Of a stretch of 64,000 nt of DNA, positions 33,827 to 43,679 are shown one piece after another (the first letter of the stretch is position 1; each line of letters starts with the position of its first letter). This stretch comes from Arcuatula senhousia. Its lineage: Eukaryota; Mollusca; Bivalvia; Mytilida; Mytilidae. The stretch covers positions 33,191,512 to 33,255,511 of the forward strand of contig OZ020306.1 of the NCBI GenBank assembly GCA_963971305.1, in the 5' to 3' direction. The translations under genes and the position numbers were made by a program. The notes under the pieces are model-generated. The model was not told the origin of the DNA and made no database searches. It saw only the letters and a program-made list of their open reading frames with translations.

Positions 33827-34803
33827 GGAGGCAGATTGATGAATTATGGGACGAATCATTAAGTGTCTCAACTAAGCAAGTGTACAAAGTTGGCATTTTA
33901 TGTTTTAGAAAGTTTTTAATTATGTCTAGGTTGTTTTCATGTGATTATTCATCTCATATTACGACACTGCCTCACATTGACGAGGATATTTTGTTATATT
34001 TTGTTACGCATTGTAAAAATACATTAAACCTTAAGCACGATACTATTAAGTTATATTTAGCTGGTATTCGTTACTATTACTTGCGATACAATAAAGTAGA
34101 TCCTTTAAAATCATCTGACAGGTTAGCATATATTTTACGTGGTATTAAGAAATCACAAACAAATACAACTAAAAACAGATTACCTATTACTATTTCTATT
34201 ATGAAACAGATATGCAATGCTTTAGATAATGGCTTTTTCTCCGTGTTTATTGATTCAATGTTAAAAGCAGCCTTTACTTTGGCATTTTGTGGTTTTCTTC
34301 GATGTGGTGAATTAACCCAGAAAAGTAAAGTGTGCAAATTTTTACAAGTTAATGATGTTCAGATTGATTCAAATCTTAGATATTATAATTTACATTTAAA
34401 GTCATCTAAGGTTGATCATTTTCACAAAGGTATTGATATTAAGATATTTGACAATGATGGGCTTCAGCCTGTTCAAAAGATGATTAACTACCTAAATGTA
34501 CACAAGGAGTTCAATAAGAATGATTTGGCTCCTTTATTTTTTGAAAGTGAAAATGATATGAAACCCCTGTCGAGGAGCACGTTTTTATCTTATTTAAAAA
34601 AGTTGTTAACGTTTTTGGGTTATGATGATTCTGTTTTTTCCGGTCATTCGTTCAGAATTGGGGCGGCTACATCGGCTGCAGCGGCAGGGGTTGAAGACCA
34701 TATCATACAGGCACTGGGTAGGTGGAATTCAAATTGCTATTTAAGGTACATCAGAATTGATCAAAAGATTATAGAATTGTCTCAAAATGATATGTGTTCA
34801 TAA
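33724..34803 (+). CDS. Ngaro ORF3, tyrosine recombinase
   Basis: The frame is open from 33,724 (after a TGA) to the stop at 34,803, overlapping the end of ORF2 by about 100 bases; there is no ATG before the conserved N-terminal SAM-like core (V-S-T-K-Q-V-Y-K-V-G-I-L-C-F). Translation probably depends on frameshifting, reinitiation or a spliced mRNA. Counting from 33,880: catalytic Arg141 in G-F-L-R-C-G-E-L, the H256-x-x-R259 box in G-H-S-F-R-I-G-A, and the Tyr nucleophile at 287 or 290 (C-Y-L-R-Y). The domain matches the phage-integrase-like recombinases of DIRS/Ngaro elements, which integrate a circular cDNA without an integrase of the DDE type. All catalytic residues are present and no break is seen. 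Confidence 0.88.
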   Translation, partial: FTISISDGQVQETSSSRKVITNSNITTVQHNDELRRQIDELWDESLSVSTKQVYKVGILCFRKFLIMSRLFSCDYSSHITTLPHIDEDILLYFVTHCKNTLNLKHDTIKLYLAGIRYYYLRYNKVDPLKSSDRLAYILRGIKKSQTNTTKNRLPITISIMKQICNALDNGFFSVFIDSMLKAAFTLAFCGFLRCGELTQKSKVCKFLQVNDVQIDSNLRYYNLHLKSSKVDHFHKGIDIKIFDNDGLQPVQKMINYLNVHKEFNKNDLAPLFFESENDMKPLSRSTFLSYLKKLLTFLGYDDSVFSGHSFRIGAATSAAAAGVEDHIIQALGRWNSNCYLRYIRIDQKIIELSQNDMCS

Positions 34804-34931
34804 TGTCAATAAGTAGTCTCATGTATCTATTTATTATTGTATATTAATATGTTTTATTTTATATTTTTAATTTCTTGGGGGCTTCACTCATACATTTTGT
34901 AGGTTTGTCATTATTGTATTCGTTCATTTGG

Positions 34932-35926
34932 CGTGCATAATTTCAAGAAATTATTTTTCCCCCAATTCATTTATTTTTTAATATTAATCGTTATTAATAG
35001 TTAATAATTATTCTGATTTTTGATGTTCTTCGTCTCCAGATAGAATGCAATTATGGGTTTTTGACATCTGGATGTGCTCGTCCCCAGATAGTACTCTAAT
35101 GTTCGTCCCCAAATAGTACTCTTATCGACATCTGGATGTGCTCGTCCCCAGATAGTACCCTAATCCACATCTGGATGTGCTCGTCCCCAGATAGTACTCG
35201 ACATCTGGATGTGCTCGTCCCCAGATAGTACTCGACACTCAGTCTCTAGTCACTAATGCTTATATATTTTAAGTACATGTAACACTGGAGGCGACGAACC
35301 CAGTTTTCATATAGTTAAGGATAGTCGGGAACGTGCGCATTCTAAGGGATATAGTTAGTGTACATGTTTGAGGGTAGTATGAGTAGCCCCCAGGAAGCCA
35401 AAATATTATGACTGTATGAGTAGTTATATTTTGTTGTGTTGTATATGCATGATTTAATTAGTTTAGGTATATATATGTTATTTGTATAACTGTTTTGTTT
35501 ACATGTTTATATTTAGTTTGTAGTTATAGAATTAGTTAATTAAACAGTATATTTTACTTATTGTGTTCTGATAACATGCAGGTAGATTATCGGAGGTCTT
35601 GATACAAGCAATGACTCAGTAAACACTTGAAGAAATTATAGCTATCAGATTTCATGATATTTCCACACAATATAAAGATAGCTATTACATGCTAATCAAA
35701 TTATCTAGTGTGAGGCAGGTTAAGATTTATGGTCAAAGTTCATGGTTGTTTTGCAAGAGATAGAGAGCAATTAATATTTAATCTATGTCAAGTGGATTTT
35801 GGTATGCAGTATCATTGGTTTTTAATGAGAAGTGCATATTGTTATATGATCCTGTTTTGGTTCAGTGCTAATGCTATTTAAGCTATATTATGCTGGCTTA
35901 CTACAGTCTCATGAATATTGTATAAA
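34932..35926 (+). repeat. split direct repeat B1
   Basis: 995 bp from CGTGCATAATTTCAAGAAATT to CATGAATATTGTATAAA. Equal in length and, by eye, in sequence to B2. It contains the hairpin array at 35,063-35,234. Confidence 0.9.
35063..35234 (+). repeat. array of ATCTGG...CCAGAT hairpin units
   Basis: Four copies of CATCTGGATGTGCTCGTCCCCAGATAGTAC plus a shorter fifth (GTTCGTCCCCAAATAGTAC) in the second position. Each unit folds as ATCTGG-(12)-CCAGAT. The spacing is irregular (34-72 bases). The same array is present in B2 at 36,339-36,510. Possibly a recombinase or RNA-packaging signal (inference). Confidence 0.85.
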
Positions 35927-36148
35927 AGGCAATTTAATTTATTAAATTAGAGTTTATACAATGATGTATCGCACGTGTAAATTATGGAAATCCTACATAC
36001 CAATACAGATGACGTAGAGGTATTTGATTGGTTAAATACATTTCTTGGTTAAGTGTGCTTGATGAGATCAGCAGATGTGTTTGCAAGATTCGTTAAGTTT
36101 GGGAAGTATTTTTAAGTTTTAGCAAATATTTACGTGGTATTCTTTTGG
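35926..36148 (+). repeat. split direct repeat A2
   Basis: Directly abuts B1. 223 bp, one base different from A1. It is followed by 59 bases (CCCACCCACCAACCCCGTCG ...) that are unique apart from a short GGGGCT-CTCATAC similarity to the sequence before B1. Confidence 0.9.
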
Positions 36149-36207
36149 CCCACCCACCAACCCCGTCGACACCCTGTTTATATTTGGGGCTGCTCATACT
36201 TGTTTGC

Positions 36208-37202
36208 CGTGCATAATTTCAAGAAATTATTTTTCCCCCAATTCATTTATTTTTTAATATTAATCGTTATTAATAGTTAATAATTATTCTGATTTTTGAT
36301 GTTCTTCGTCTCCAGATAGAATGCAATTATGGGTTTTTGACATCTGGATGTGCTCGTCCCCAGATAGTACTCTAATGTTCGTCCCCAAATAGTACTCTTA
36401 TCGACATCTGGATGTGCTCGTCCCCAGATAGTACCCTAATCCACATCTGGATGTGCTCGTCCCCAGATAGTACTCGACATCTGGATGTGCTCGTCCCCAG
36501 ATAGTACTCGACACTCAGTCTCTAGTCACTAATGCTTATATATTTTAAGTACATGTAACACTGGAGGCGACGAACCCAGTTTTCATATAGTTAAGGATAG
36601 TCGGGAACGTGCGCATTCTAAGGGATATAGTTAGTGTACATGTTTGAGGGTAGTATGAGTAGCCCCCAGGAAGCCAAAATATTATGACTGTATGAGTAGT
36701 TATATTTTGTTGTGTTGTATATGCATGATTTAATTAGTTTAGGTATATATATGTTATTTGTATAACTGTTTTGTTTACATGTTTATATTTAGTTTGTAGT
36801 TATAGAATTAGTTAATTAAACAGTATATTTTACTTATTGTGTTCTGATAACATGCAGGTAGATTATCGGAGGTCTTGATACAAGCAATGACTCAGTAAAC
36901 ACTTGAAGAAATTATAGCTATCAGATTTCATGATATTTCCACACAATATAAAGATAGCTATTACATGCTAATCAAATTATCTAGTGTGAGGCAGGTTAAG
37001 ATTTATGGTCAAAGTTCATGGTTGTTTTGCAAGAGATAGAGAGCAATTAATATTTAATCTATGTCAAGTGGATTTTGGTATGCAGTATCATTGGTTTTTA
37101 ATGAGAAGTGCATATTGTTATATGATCCTGTTTTGGTTCAGTGCTAATGCTATTTAAGCTATATTATGCTGGCTTACTACAGTCTCATGAATATTGTATA
37201 AA
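36208..37202 (+). repeat. split direct repeat B2
   Basis: Right end of the Ngaro element; same length as B1, offset 1,276 bp, no difference seen by eye. Confidence 0.9.
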
Positions 37203-37489
37203 CGGAATACTTAATAACTTTGCAGAGCGACGTTCGATTTAGGAAGACGAACAATCAAAAAGTGAGCCTATGTATGTCGCTACTAGTAGTTCAGGTCTAC
37301 AGAAACTTATATCATTAGTGTACAATTATTTATTTTTTTATAATTTCACGAAAAATGGGAAACACTGAAATCAGTAAAGTTAAAAACCACACAATTAGTA
37401 AGCTTACAGTATTCGCACATTAACACAAAATCAGGACAAATAGTTTTCTTTGAATTTTGAATGAAGTATAAGACGGGACATATTGTACT
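37203..37489. other. right flank of the Ngaro element, no gene
   Basis: CGGAATACTTAATAACTTTGC and following AT-rich bases. No feature. Confidence 0.4.
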
Positions 37490-38345
37490 CGTGGAGAACT
37501 AGACTAACTATCTCTTTAAACCTCACGCTCCGTTATACTAGTATTGATTATGTCCTTTCACTGTACAATTCTCGATTTGGTGACTTTCTCCATCTCATAT
37601 ATCGTCAGGAACCTGAGATAAGGGACACAACGGATTCTAGGAAGTCTTCTTCATATCTATTTCTACATCTCGTAATTGGCTGTCAAGGAAGACTTCAACA
37701 AAGCTCTATGACAAACGTGATGACTTCAACTTTCCAATCGTCAACTTTCCCTTTTTGTGTAGCAACATTCCGTCCGCTCTGGCTTATGCAGTCTTCGTAT
37801 CAAAGTGGATTCGCTACTCCAGAGCTTGTGGCAATTACATCGATAGATAGATTCCTTGATAGAGCGTCACGTTTGACACAGAAATGGCTAACACAGGGCT
37901 ATGTTGCTCCACGGTTGCTGTCTTCACTCAAGAAATTGTACGGTAGACACCGTGCACTCGAATAGACAATCTCTCAAATGAGTGCAGATGTTGGTTTGTC
38001 TAAGAAATGTTTGTCTTCCTTTACCGGATTTGACACACTGAATTGGAAATGTGCAACACGACGGGTGCTATAGCAGACAGAAACCGCCTTTTACTCTTCC
38101 AGGGCACCTGAGTTCACTCTTGTTTCGATTTGAATTTGCGTTGTTGATTTCCGTTTGGTTGATTTTGTGATTTGTGTTTCTTCGTGCTATTCCTGTTCAT
38201 GTTTACCGGTTTTGACGTTGCCCTTTCGGACTTTTGGCACTCGAATGCGCCATTGGTGCCTCTTTGCTTCTTTCAATTCATTTGTTGGTTACTTCAAGGG
38301 TCTGGTGATTTCAACTTCGTTTTGTAAACTTCTTTTTGGGAAAAT
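37490..38345 (+). pseudogene. Penelope-like RT fragment with 3' region
   Basis: The plus-strand translation gives the R-Y-x-(S)-I-D-Y-V-L-S region (YIDD box mutated and shifted), F-G-D-F-L-H-L-I-Y, E-P-E-I-R-D-T-T-D-S, then in other frames the Y-D-K-R-D-D-F-N-F and N-I-P-S-A blocks, and L-T-Q-G-Y-V-A-P-R-L-L-S-S-L-K-K-L-Y-G-R-H near 37,900. A non-coding 3' region follows (CCCTTTCGGACTTTTGGCACTCG at about 38,220). It is the same subfamily as the copies at 45-48 kb and is 5' truncated and frameshifted. Confidence 0.7.
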
Positions 38346-39369
38346 TGACCAAACTCTACGTGATTGCTCAGCAACATAAAAAAGTTCACAATAAAAAGGC
38401 CTCTTTTTCAAAATATATTTTAGCAAGAAAAATAGTTACGATTGGAATGAGAGTTAGAAGACGGTTACGGAAACAACTGCCAACAATGAAGAAACTAGAT
38501 ATGGATCTTCAAAGTATTTACAAATATACTATGTCCATACTATAATTCAAAAGGCAAACCAAACATAACAGAGCGTCAAATAAATTGAAAAAAAAGTTCC
38601 ATATGGAAACTTAATTAATTGGCTAAAAGATTTCCTCGATTACAATTACTTTGTATCCCTTTTGTAACTAAGTACAACAAACAGTTAAACAAGCAGCGCC
38701 ATAATTGTACATGTTGTATGCTGCCTTGCAAAATGATCCAAAATGCACATGTATGTGTAATTATGGCAACTTTTCAACGACAATAAAGACTAAAGTTCTT
38801 ATGTTCTGATACTATAGTTTATATAAACTAAAATTGAAAAAAAAAATATAATGAAACACATTATTTTGATCATTTGTATTTAATCATGGGAAAAAAAATA
38901 TAGATTTCAGCTGACTGGGACCACATTCATAAATACCGAAAACTTTCAACCGGTACCACAAATATTTTAATGGGTTGTTTTATTTAATTTGTAATGTTGT
39001 AGATAGATTCTCTCCACAAAATATTCCACCTAGCTATCTTAATTTTGTAGGAAATAAAAAAAGAAAATGAAAAAAACTCATTTTTAGTCATTCCATGTAT
39101 TATCTCCCTTTAAGACTTCTTTGAGTGAAAGTTTTTACTAACTTTTGTCTGTCTTTGGTTGTCTAGACAACATTTAATATGTTTAAAGTTCTCTTTTTAA
39201 TAATATTGTAGTAGACTTAGTATAATAGAATGTTTTATAAGGGTTGAACATTTTTGACAGTTTATGGTACCCCTAAAGGGGCCTCTGTTATACCAGTTTC
39301 CGCATCTTTTTGCAAAGTATAACAAGTTGAAAAATAAAGTTCACATAGGTTTGTCTTTTGATTTCTGCA
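38346..39369. other. right inner part of the TTAA block, no gene
   Basis: AT-rich, no coding signal and no match to the corresponding left inner part at 11,680-12,021. Confidence 0.4.
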
Positions 39370-39433
39370 ATAAAAAATCGGTCTACAGGGGTATCCACTC
39401 AAATTGTTTTTTTCCGGACCTGGCTGATGGACT
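39370..39433 (-). repeat. right terminal inverted repeat of the TTAA block
   Basis: 33-bp block at 39,370-39,402 and the terminal 13-mer TGGCTGATGGACT at 39,421-39,433, inverted to the left end. TTAA follows directly. Confidence 0.8.
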
Positions 39434-39437
39434 TTAA

Positions 39438-39862
39438 GGTTCCACTAAAGTCAACATCTGGGACATGCATTTCCTATGTAAAATTGAAAAGAATTAGGCA
39501 GGAAATTTAAAAACAGCTTTTGCTTAAAAAATTACTTCAATTGATTCCTTTCTGTTACATCTAGTGCAAGCTAGATATATTTTGTTTAAAAGATGTACTT
39601 AAATGTGATAAAATTGAAAAATTCTTAGGCAGAGTTAGGGTGCGTTTGACTTTTGTGAAATTTTGTGAACAAAAATCAGTATTGTGTTAATTTAAATGAA
39701 CTTTTCAACAAAATATCACTAGCTTGCACTAGATAAAAAAAGCTGAAAACTCGTTATTAAAGTCGATATGTTATATATTGTTTCTAATTTTTCTGTATAC
39801 ATGTAATTCTTTCTAAATTTACATAGGAAATGCATGTCCTAGATTTTGACTTTAGTGGAACC
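39438..39862. mobile_element. TTAA MITE at the border of the large block
   Basis: 425 bp. Ends GGTTCCACTAAAGTCAACATC and the complement, with about 50 matching bases per end (GGACATGCATTTCCTATGTAAA). Left TTAA (39,434-39,437) is shared with the large block; the right flank is ATAA, one base away from TTAA. It therefore inserted into the border TTAA after, or into the target TTAA before, the large block. No ORF. Confidence 0.75.
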
Positions 39863-41150
39863 ATAAGCAATTTTTTCTTCAAACCACATACATTTAAACA
39901 GGTAATTTTAATTGATTTTCATAGTCTCGTCCTTGACCTAATCGTGCTTCCGATGATTTGTCCTAATGTCCATTTAAACCGGGTATGAAGTGGGGTTCTC
40001 TACGGGTGGGATCGAAAACTTCACCATCCACAATTAGTTTATCATGTACAAATTTGGCATTTTTTTTCTGCCGACGAAATTCCTTCAACTTTGGTATTAT
40101 AGGTTTTCGTCTGTCTAGTACTTCCTTGGGCAATAGTTGAAAAATAGAAAACTGGGGTTTCTGCTTCAGTTTCTCATTTGCCATTTTCCTCACTTATTCA
40201 TGGTCAGAGTATTTCACAAAACGTGCTATGATGTTTCGGTGTTTTCCGTCATTACGTTCCTCTAGCCTGTGAACATTTTGGAACTGAACATTGCCTACAT
40301 TCTGGAAGTCAAGTTCATTAGCCATGAATTTTTTCAAAACTGCCTCTGTGTCTTTAAAATCTCCAATTTGTTGTGGGATGCCACTAAATATCAAGTTGTA
40401 TTTCATGGACCTCGTTTGCAACATTAGGAGCTGTTCTTTAAGCTCAATCGCTCATCAGCAAGTTTTCTGTTTGAATTTTCAAGGGCAGTGATTCTAGCCT
40501 CTACCTCATGATGGTGTGCCTCTTGCTTTTCATTTAGCTTTGAGTGATTATCTTGTGTCTGTTTGATATCATCAATCTCAATACGTATTTGATTCATAGA
40601 CATTTCGAAAGCATCTAGTTTTCTGGAAAGAGTGTCAAGAATGTCCAATATTGAGAGTCTCTCATTTATAAAACTTTCCAACCTTTTGACCCTCTAATTT
40701 GTATCAACAACCATAGACATGTTTGGCATCATGTGAGGGGGTAAATTGTTCATATTAGTAGGTGTTGAGGTCTGATTGAAGGGTGGAGGTCCTGGTCTTG
40801 TTTGTTGTAATGAAAATGGATTCACACTTTGTTGGAAGGGGGAGCTCTGTAGATTGGATGGAGGCAAACTGAACTGGGTTTGAACGGGGATATCAAGACT
40901 AGAAGTGTTAAGTTTATTTTCTGGGCTCCTTTTTTGTTTCAATGAAGCTTCCATGCAATGTGTCATTAGCCTGCTTTGAAACTTGTGATGTACTGGGTTG
41001 ATTGTTTTCCTTAGTTGACGCCATATTTGTTGTTGTTTTAAAGGGTGGTGTATAACCGTTTTTGGATTTTTGGCTTTCCTTTCGTTTTCTGCTGTTTTTA
41101 CCCATCAAAGGTGGTGCATTACACTTCACAACTGCTTTTCAAAAGTATTT
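39863..41150 (-). pseudogene. LINE 5' part: ORF1 and the first codons of ORF2
   Basis: Minus strand. Segments in several frames together make one ORF1: start M-G-K-N-S-R-K-R-K-E near 41,103; a Pro/Gln/Asn-rich stretch (40,960-40,700); a coiled coil (40,681-40,430, R-K-L-D-A-F-E-M-S-M-N-Q-I); an RRM-like region (Y-N-L-I-F-S-G-I-P, V-H-R-L-E-E-R); and a basic C-terminal domain (R-R-K-P-I-I-P-K-L-K-E, D-G-E-V-F-D-P) ending at 39,963. This is the layout of L1-type ORF1p, an RNA-binding chaperone. After a short gap the ORF2 start reads I-T-C-L-N-V-C-G-L-K-K-K-L-L up to the border. Frameshifts and a stop near 40,194 inactivate it. Its continuation is the LINE sequence at 11,601 and below. Confidence 0.75.
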
Positions 41151-41160
41151 TTAAGTCTAA

Positions 41161-41785
41161 GGATGTGCTTCTCAAAGTTTGAAGTCGATTTTTAAAAGAT
41201 TTTCCAAGAGTCTAAAATTCTCATCTGCTTGTTCCGGGGTCTTTTTTTTTTATTTCCAGTTCTAATAACTTTTTCACATGTTTAAACAGCTAAACTATGC
41301 TAATGATAAAGCTAATATGAGAAAGACATTGCCTTAAAAGCTCGCGTAGATACAAAAATATAATCTATTCCATTGATAATTTCGAATAATGCCTGGGACG
41401 AGATAATTTGGGACGATGTATTACTGTTTCCCGCAACTTTTCAGCACGCGCAGACATTTTCGAAAACCTTCGAAAATGAAAATCGTTCTGTCACCGGAAA
41501 CATTCGATTAAATCGAATGTTTCCGGTGACAGAACGATTTTTCTCCCATAGTATTTTGAGTTTCGTGCAATTTGGCATACTTTCTACATTAAAGAGCTTG
41601 CTACGCTCGCATATGAAAAAAAAAACAAAAAAACCTTTTCCGCTAAATTTTGAACTCTTAATATCTTTAAAACGAGCACGGTAACCTATCATTTTTTAAG
41701 CTTATTTTGTATTTATTATATTCCCTTATGATTTAAGGCCTTAATTTCCAAACCTTATCACTTTTAAAGTCACCCTCGAATATCC
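41161..41785. mobile_element. TTAA MITE relative with an inner insertion
   Basis: Right end GAATATCC followed by TTAA (41,786-41,789); left end GGATGTGC preceded by CTAA. The inner text (AAACCTTTTCCGCTAAATTTTGAACT, AAAACGAGCACGGTAACCTATCA, TTTAAACAGCTAAACTATGCTAATG) parallels the MITE at 45,568-45,957. About 280 bases including a perfect palindrome (41,479-41,541) are extra relative to that copy. Confidence 0.6.
41479..41541. repeat. 63-bp perfect palindrome
   Basis: Arms of 31 bases (AAAATCGTTCTGTCACCGG ... CATTCGATT) around a single central A at 41,510, with no mismatch. Confidence 0.9.
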
Positions 41786-41789
41786 TTAA

Positions 41790-42302
41790 AACAAAATATA
41801 TCAAAAGAAGCTCATTATTGCCAAATAAGAGTGCTTACAACACAAAAATAGTTTGTAAACTATTTCAACGACTGACCCAAAAGAAATGCTCTTTTACATG
41901 TACCAAGGAAAATGGTAAAAAGATTGTTTGGCAAATCATAAAAAATTGTAAAGAGTTATAGAACAACTGCTCTTAAAAAAGGAAAGACAAAAAAATCCAA
42001 GTCATAGACAGAATACGGCAAAGAATGGCAAACCAAACAATATGGACCAACATTTTTATATATAGCAGGGTAGTTTAAATGAAACTATGAGCTTTGCAAG
42101 AATTTTAGGCAAGACAAAATGTAGAAAATACAGGTTTCACATTAAAGAAGCCGAAAGAACAGTGTTGAATATGAGTACAGATCTAGTTACGATTCTCTCC
42201 GTGAAGGTTACGTTATAGGAACTAGAACAGACCTTGCTCCATTCCATTTTTGTGCATGTATGTTTATCAATTTGAATTTCAATCACAATTTTGAGATTTT
42301 AG
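41790..42302. other. no recognisable gene
   Basis: No coding signal or repeat recognised. Confidence 0.4.
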
Positions 42303-42520
42303 TGAGTGAGTGAGTGAGTGAGTGAGTTGATGTTTTACGCCCGTGCAACGCTATATAGGTTATTTACAGGCGATGGACATAAAAGAATGATAAAATAACC
42401 ATGAAATGATGATGATAAATGAAATATGTGGGTGGGATGGGATAGGAAGGTCCAGTAAATTTTGAAGAACCACAGGAAAATGGGAGATGTGGGTAGTGGC
42501 GGAAAATTTAGCCTATGTGA
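42303..42520 (-). mobile_element. SINE-like retroposon, family 1, 5'-truncated
   Basis: (GTGA)n followed by GTTGATGTTTTACGCCCGTGC and the body to GAAAATTTAGCCTATGTG. It is the 3' 220 bases of the unit at 2,672-3,158, same orientation. Confidence 0.8.
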
Positions 42521-42586
42521 TATTGATTCAATAATCATATATCAATATGTGAAAGCATTATCCCTCGCATAAAAACTTAAAGGAGA

Positions 42587-43030
42587 TGAGTGAGTGAGGG
42601 AGTGAGTTGGTGTTTTACGCCCTTGCAACGCTGTATAGGTTATTTAAAGGCGATGAGCATGAAACGGATGATAAAAATAACATAGAATGATGATGGGAAA
42701 TGAAAATTGATAAATACATGTATATACAAAGTAATAGTTAATTTTAAAGACCACAGGAAAAGGGGAGATGTGGGAAGGGGCGAAAAATTTAGCTTATGTG
42801 GTGCACTTCTTCGTGGTTTACCGGCGGGTCTCGGATGCATGAAGCGTGGCAATCTCCACACACGTCAGCGGCCAGGCTTTCAGTACTAAAGACCTAACAG
42901 CCTCTGTGGACGAGGGCCACCCTATTCAGGTACCTAGGATACACACTTGGTCGCTACGGGGCAGAGCACTAACCCGATGTCAAAATCAAAGACCTTTAGT
43001 CGTTTCTTTCGACAACCTGGTCAGTATCGA
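42587..43030 (-). mobile_element. SINE-like retroposon, family 1, nearly full length
   Basis: From GTGAGTGAGGGAGTGAGTTGG to CCTTTAGTCGTTTCTTTCGACAA. The GC-rich head with the A-box-like word is missing. Confidence 0.8.
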
Positions 43031-43665
43031 TGTCATATAGATTGTGTGAAAGTTTCCTCAGTTTATGTACAGTATATATGATTTCTAGTTCCATGAAGAT
43101 CTGTTGTGAGATTAAGGATTTGTGGATAGAACACCTCGCTTACTCATTCACCCAGGGGTTCTTCTAAACTCATTCACCAGTTCTTCTCTTGCTTACTCAC
43201 ATGATGATGAATGACTAAGCGAGAGAGGAACCCCTGGGTTTCGGGGGTGTGAGAAACTCAGAAACCGAAAAAAAAATGCGCCAGATTAAAATTTAAACTA
43301 TATAGAAGGTGTTAGAGTTCCGTGAAAATGTTTTGACAAAATTGGGAGTTATACTCTGTTTCTGAGATTGCTAATGTCTATTTCAAAAAGAGCTACATTA
43401 CACAACGGACGCTCATTGTTTAGCTGGTTGTTGTATGGTAGTCGTAGGTATTTTCGATAACTTAATGATTGTACAGTTATTTTAAAATAAATTTTCATGT
43501 GCATCTTCCAACATTTTAACTTTAGATGCAACAATTTAAATTTCTAAAATTTTTAACTATCTACTTACAATTCATGCCTAAATAGAGGTCTCTGTATTTT
43601 TAACAACAAAATTTTGATGACGTAGTAAACAATGTTTTTAATTCGGTCAATATGAAACTATTTTT
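43031..43665. other. no recognisable gene
   Basis: An imperfect inverted pair (GCTTACTCATTCACCCAGGGGTTCTTC and GACTAAGCGAGAGAGGAACCCCTGGG) is visible at 43,137-43,240. No gene. Confidence 0.45.
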
Positions 43666-43679
43666 GCTCTTTATGCCGG

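Larger units (their letters stand above)
30409..37202 (+). mobile_element. Ngaro-type tyrosine-recombinase retroelement, nearly intact
   Basis: 6.8 kb with gag, RT-RNase H and tyrosine recombinase ORFs in three frames, flanked by split direct repeats in the order A1 (30,409-30,631), ORFs, B1 (34,932-35,926), A2 (35,926-36,148), 59-bp spacer, B2 (36,208-37,202). This order and the absence of a methyltransferase domain after RNase H point to Ngaro rather than DIRS1. A1 and A2 differ by one base and I see no difference between B1 and B2, so the insertion is recent. The dinucleotide AA is shared at the left end, at the B1/A2 joint and at the right end, as expected for recombination of a circular DNA intermediate; no longer target duplication is present. 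Confidence 0.9.
11606..39433. mobile_element. 27.8-kb TTAA-flanked composite element splitting a LINE
   Basis: TTAA stands at both borders (11,602-11,605 and 39,434-39,437). The ends are inverted repeats: AGTCCATCAGCCA at 11,607-11,619 and its complement at 39,421-39,433, then, after a diverged 18-27 bp, a 33-bp block (TTGAGTGGATACCCC...GACCGATTTTTTAT) at 11,647-11,679 and 39,370-39,402 with one mismatch. The LINE ORF2 stops at this TTAA on one side (...K-K-L-L) and resumes on the other (N-P-D-F-F), in the same frame and orientation, once a later MITE at the right border is also ignored. TTAA target duplication is typical of piggyBac and Kolobok elements. No transposase of either type is seen inside; most of the length is nested younger elements, so the original may have been a short non-autonomous element. 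Alternatively it is a large cargo-type element. Confidence 0.65.

Noticed and set aside
35063..35234. Repeats separated by short unique sequence, CRISPR-like at first sight
   Set aside because: Only four to five units, irregular and partly repeated spacers, an exact second copy in B2 and a eukaryotic retroelement context; it is a repeat inside the Ngaro B segment.
11606..39433. Virus-transposon fusion of the piggyBac-herpesvirus type
   Set aside because: No viral replication, capsid or envelope genes and no piggyBac transposase are visible in any frame; the coding content is retroelement and Harbinger only.
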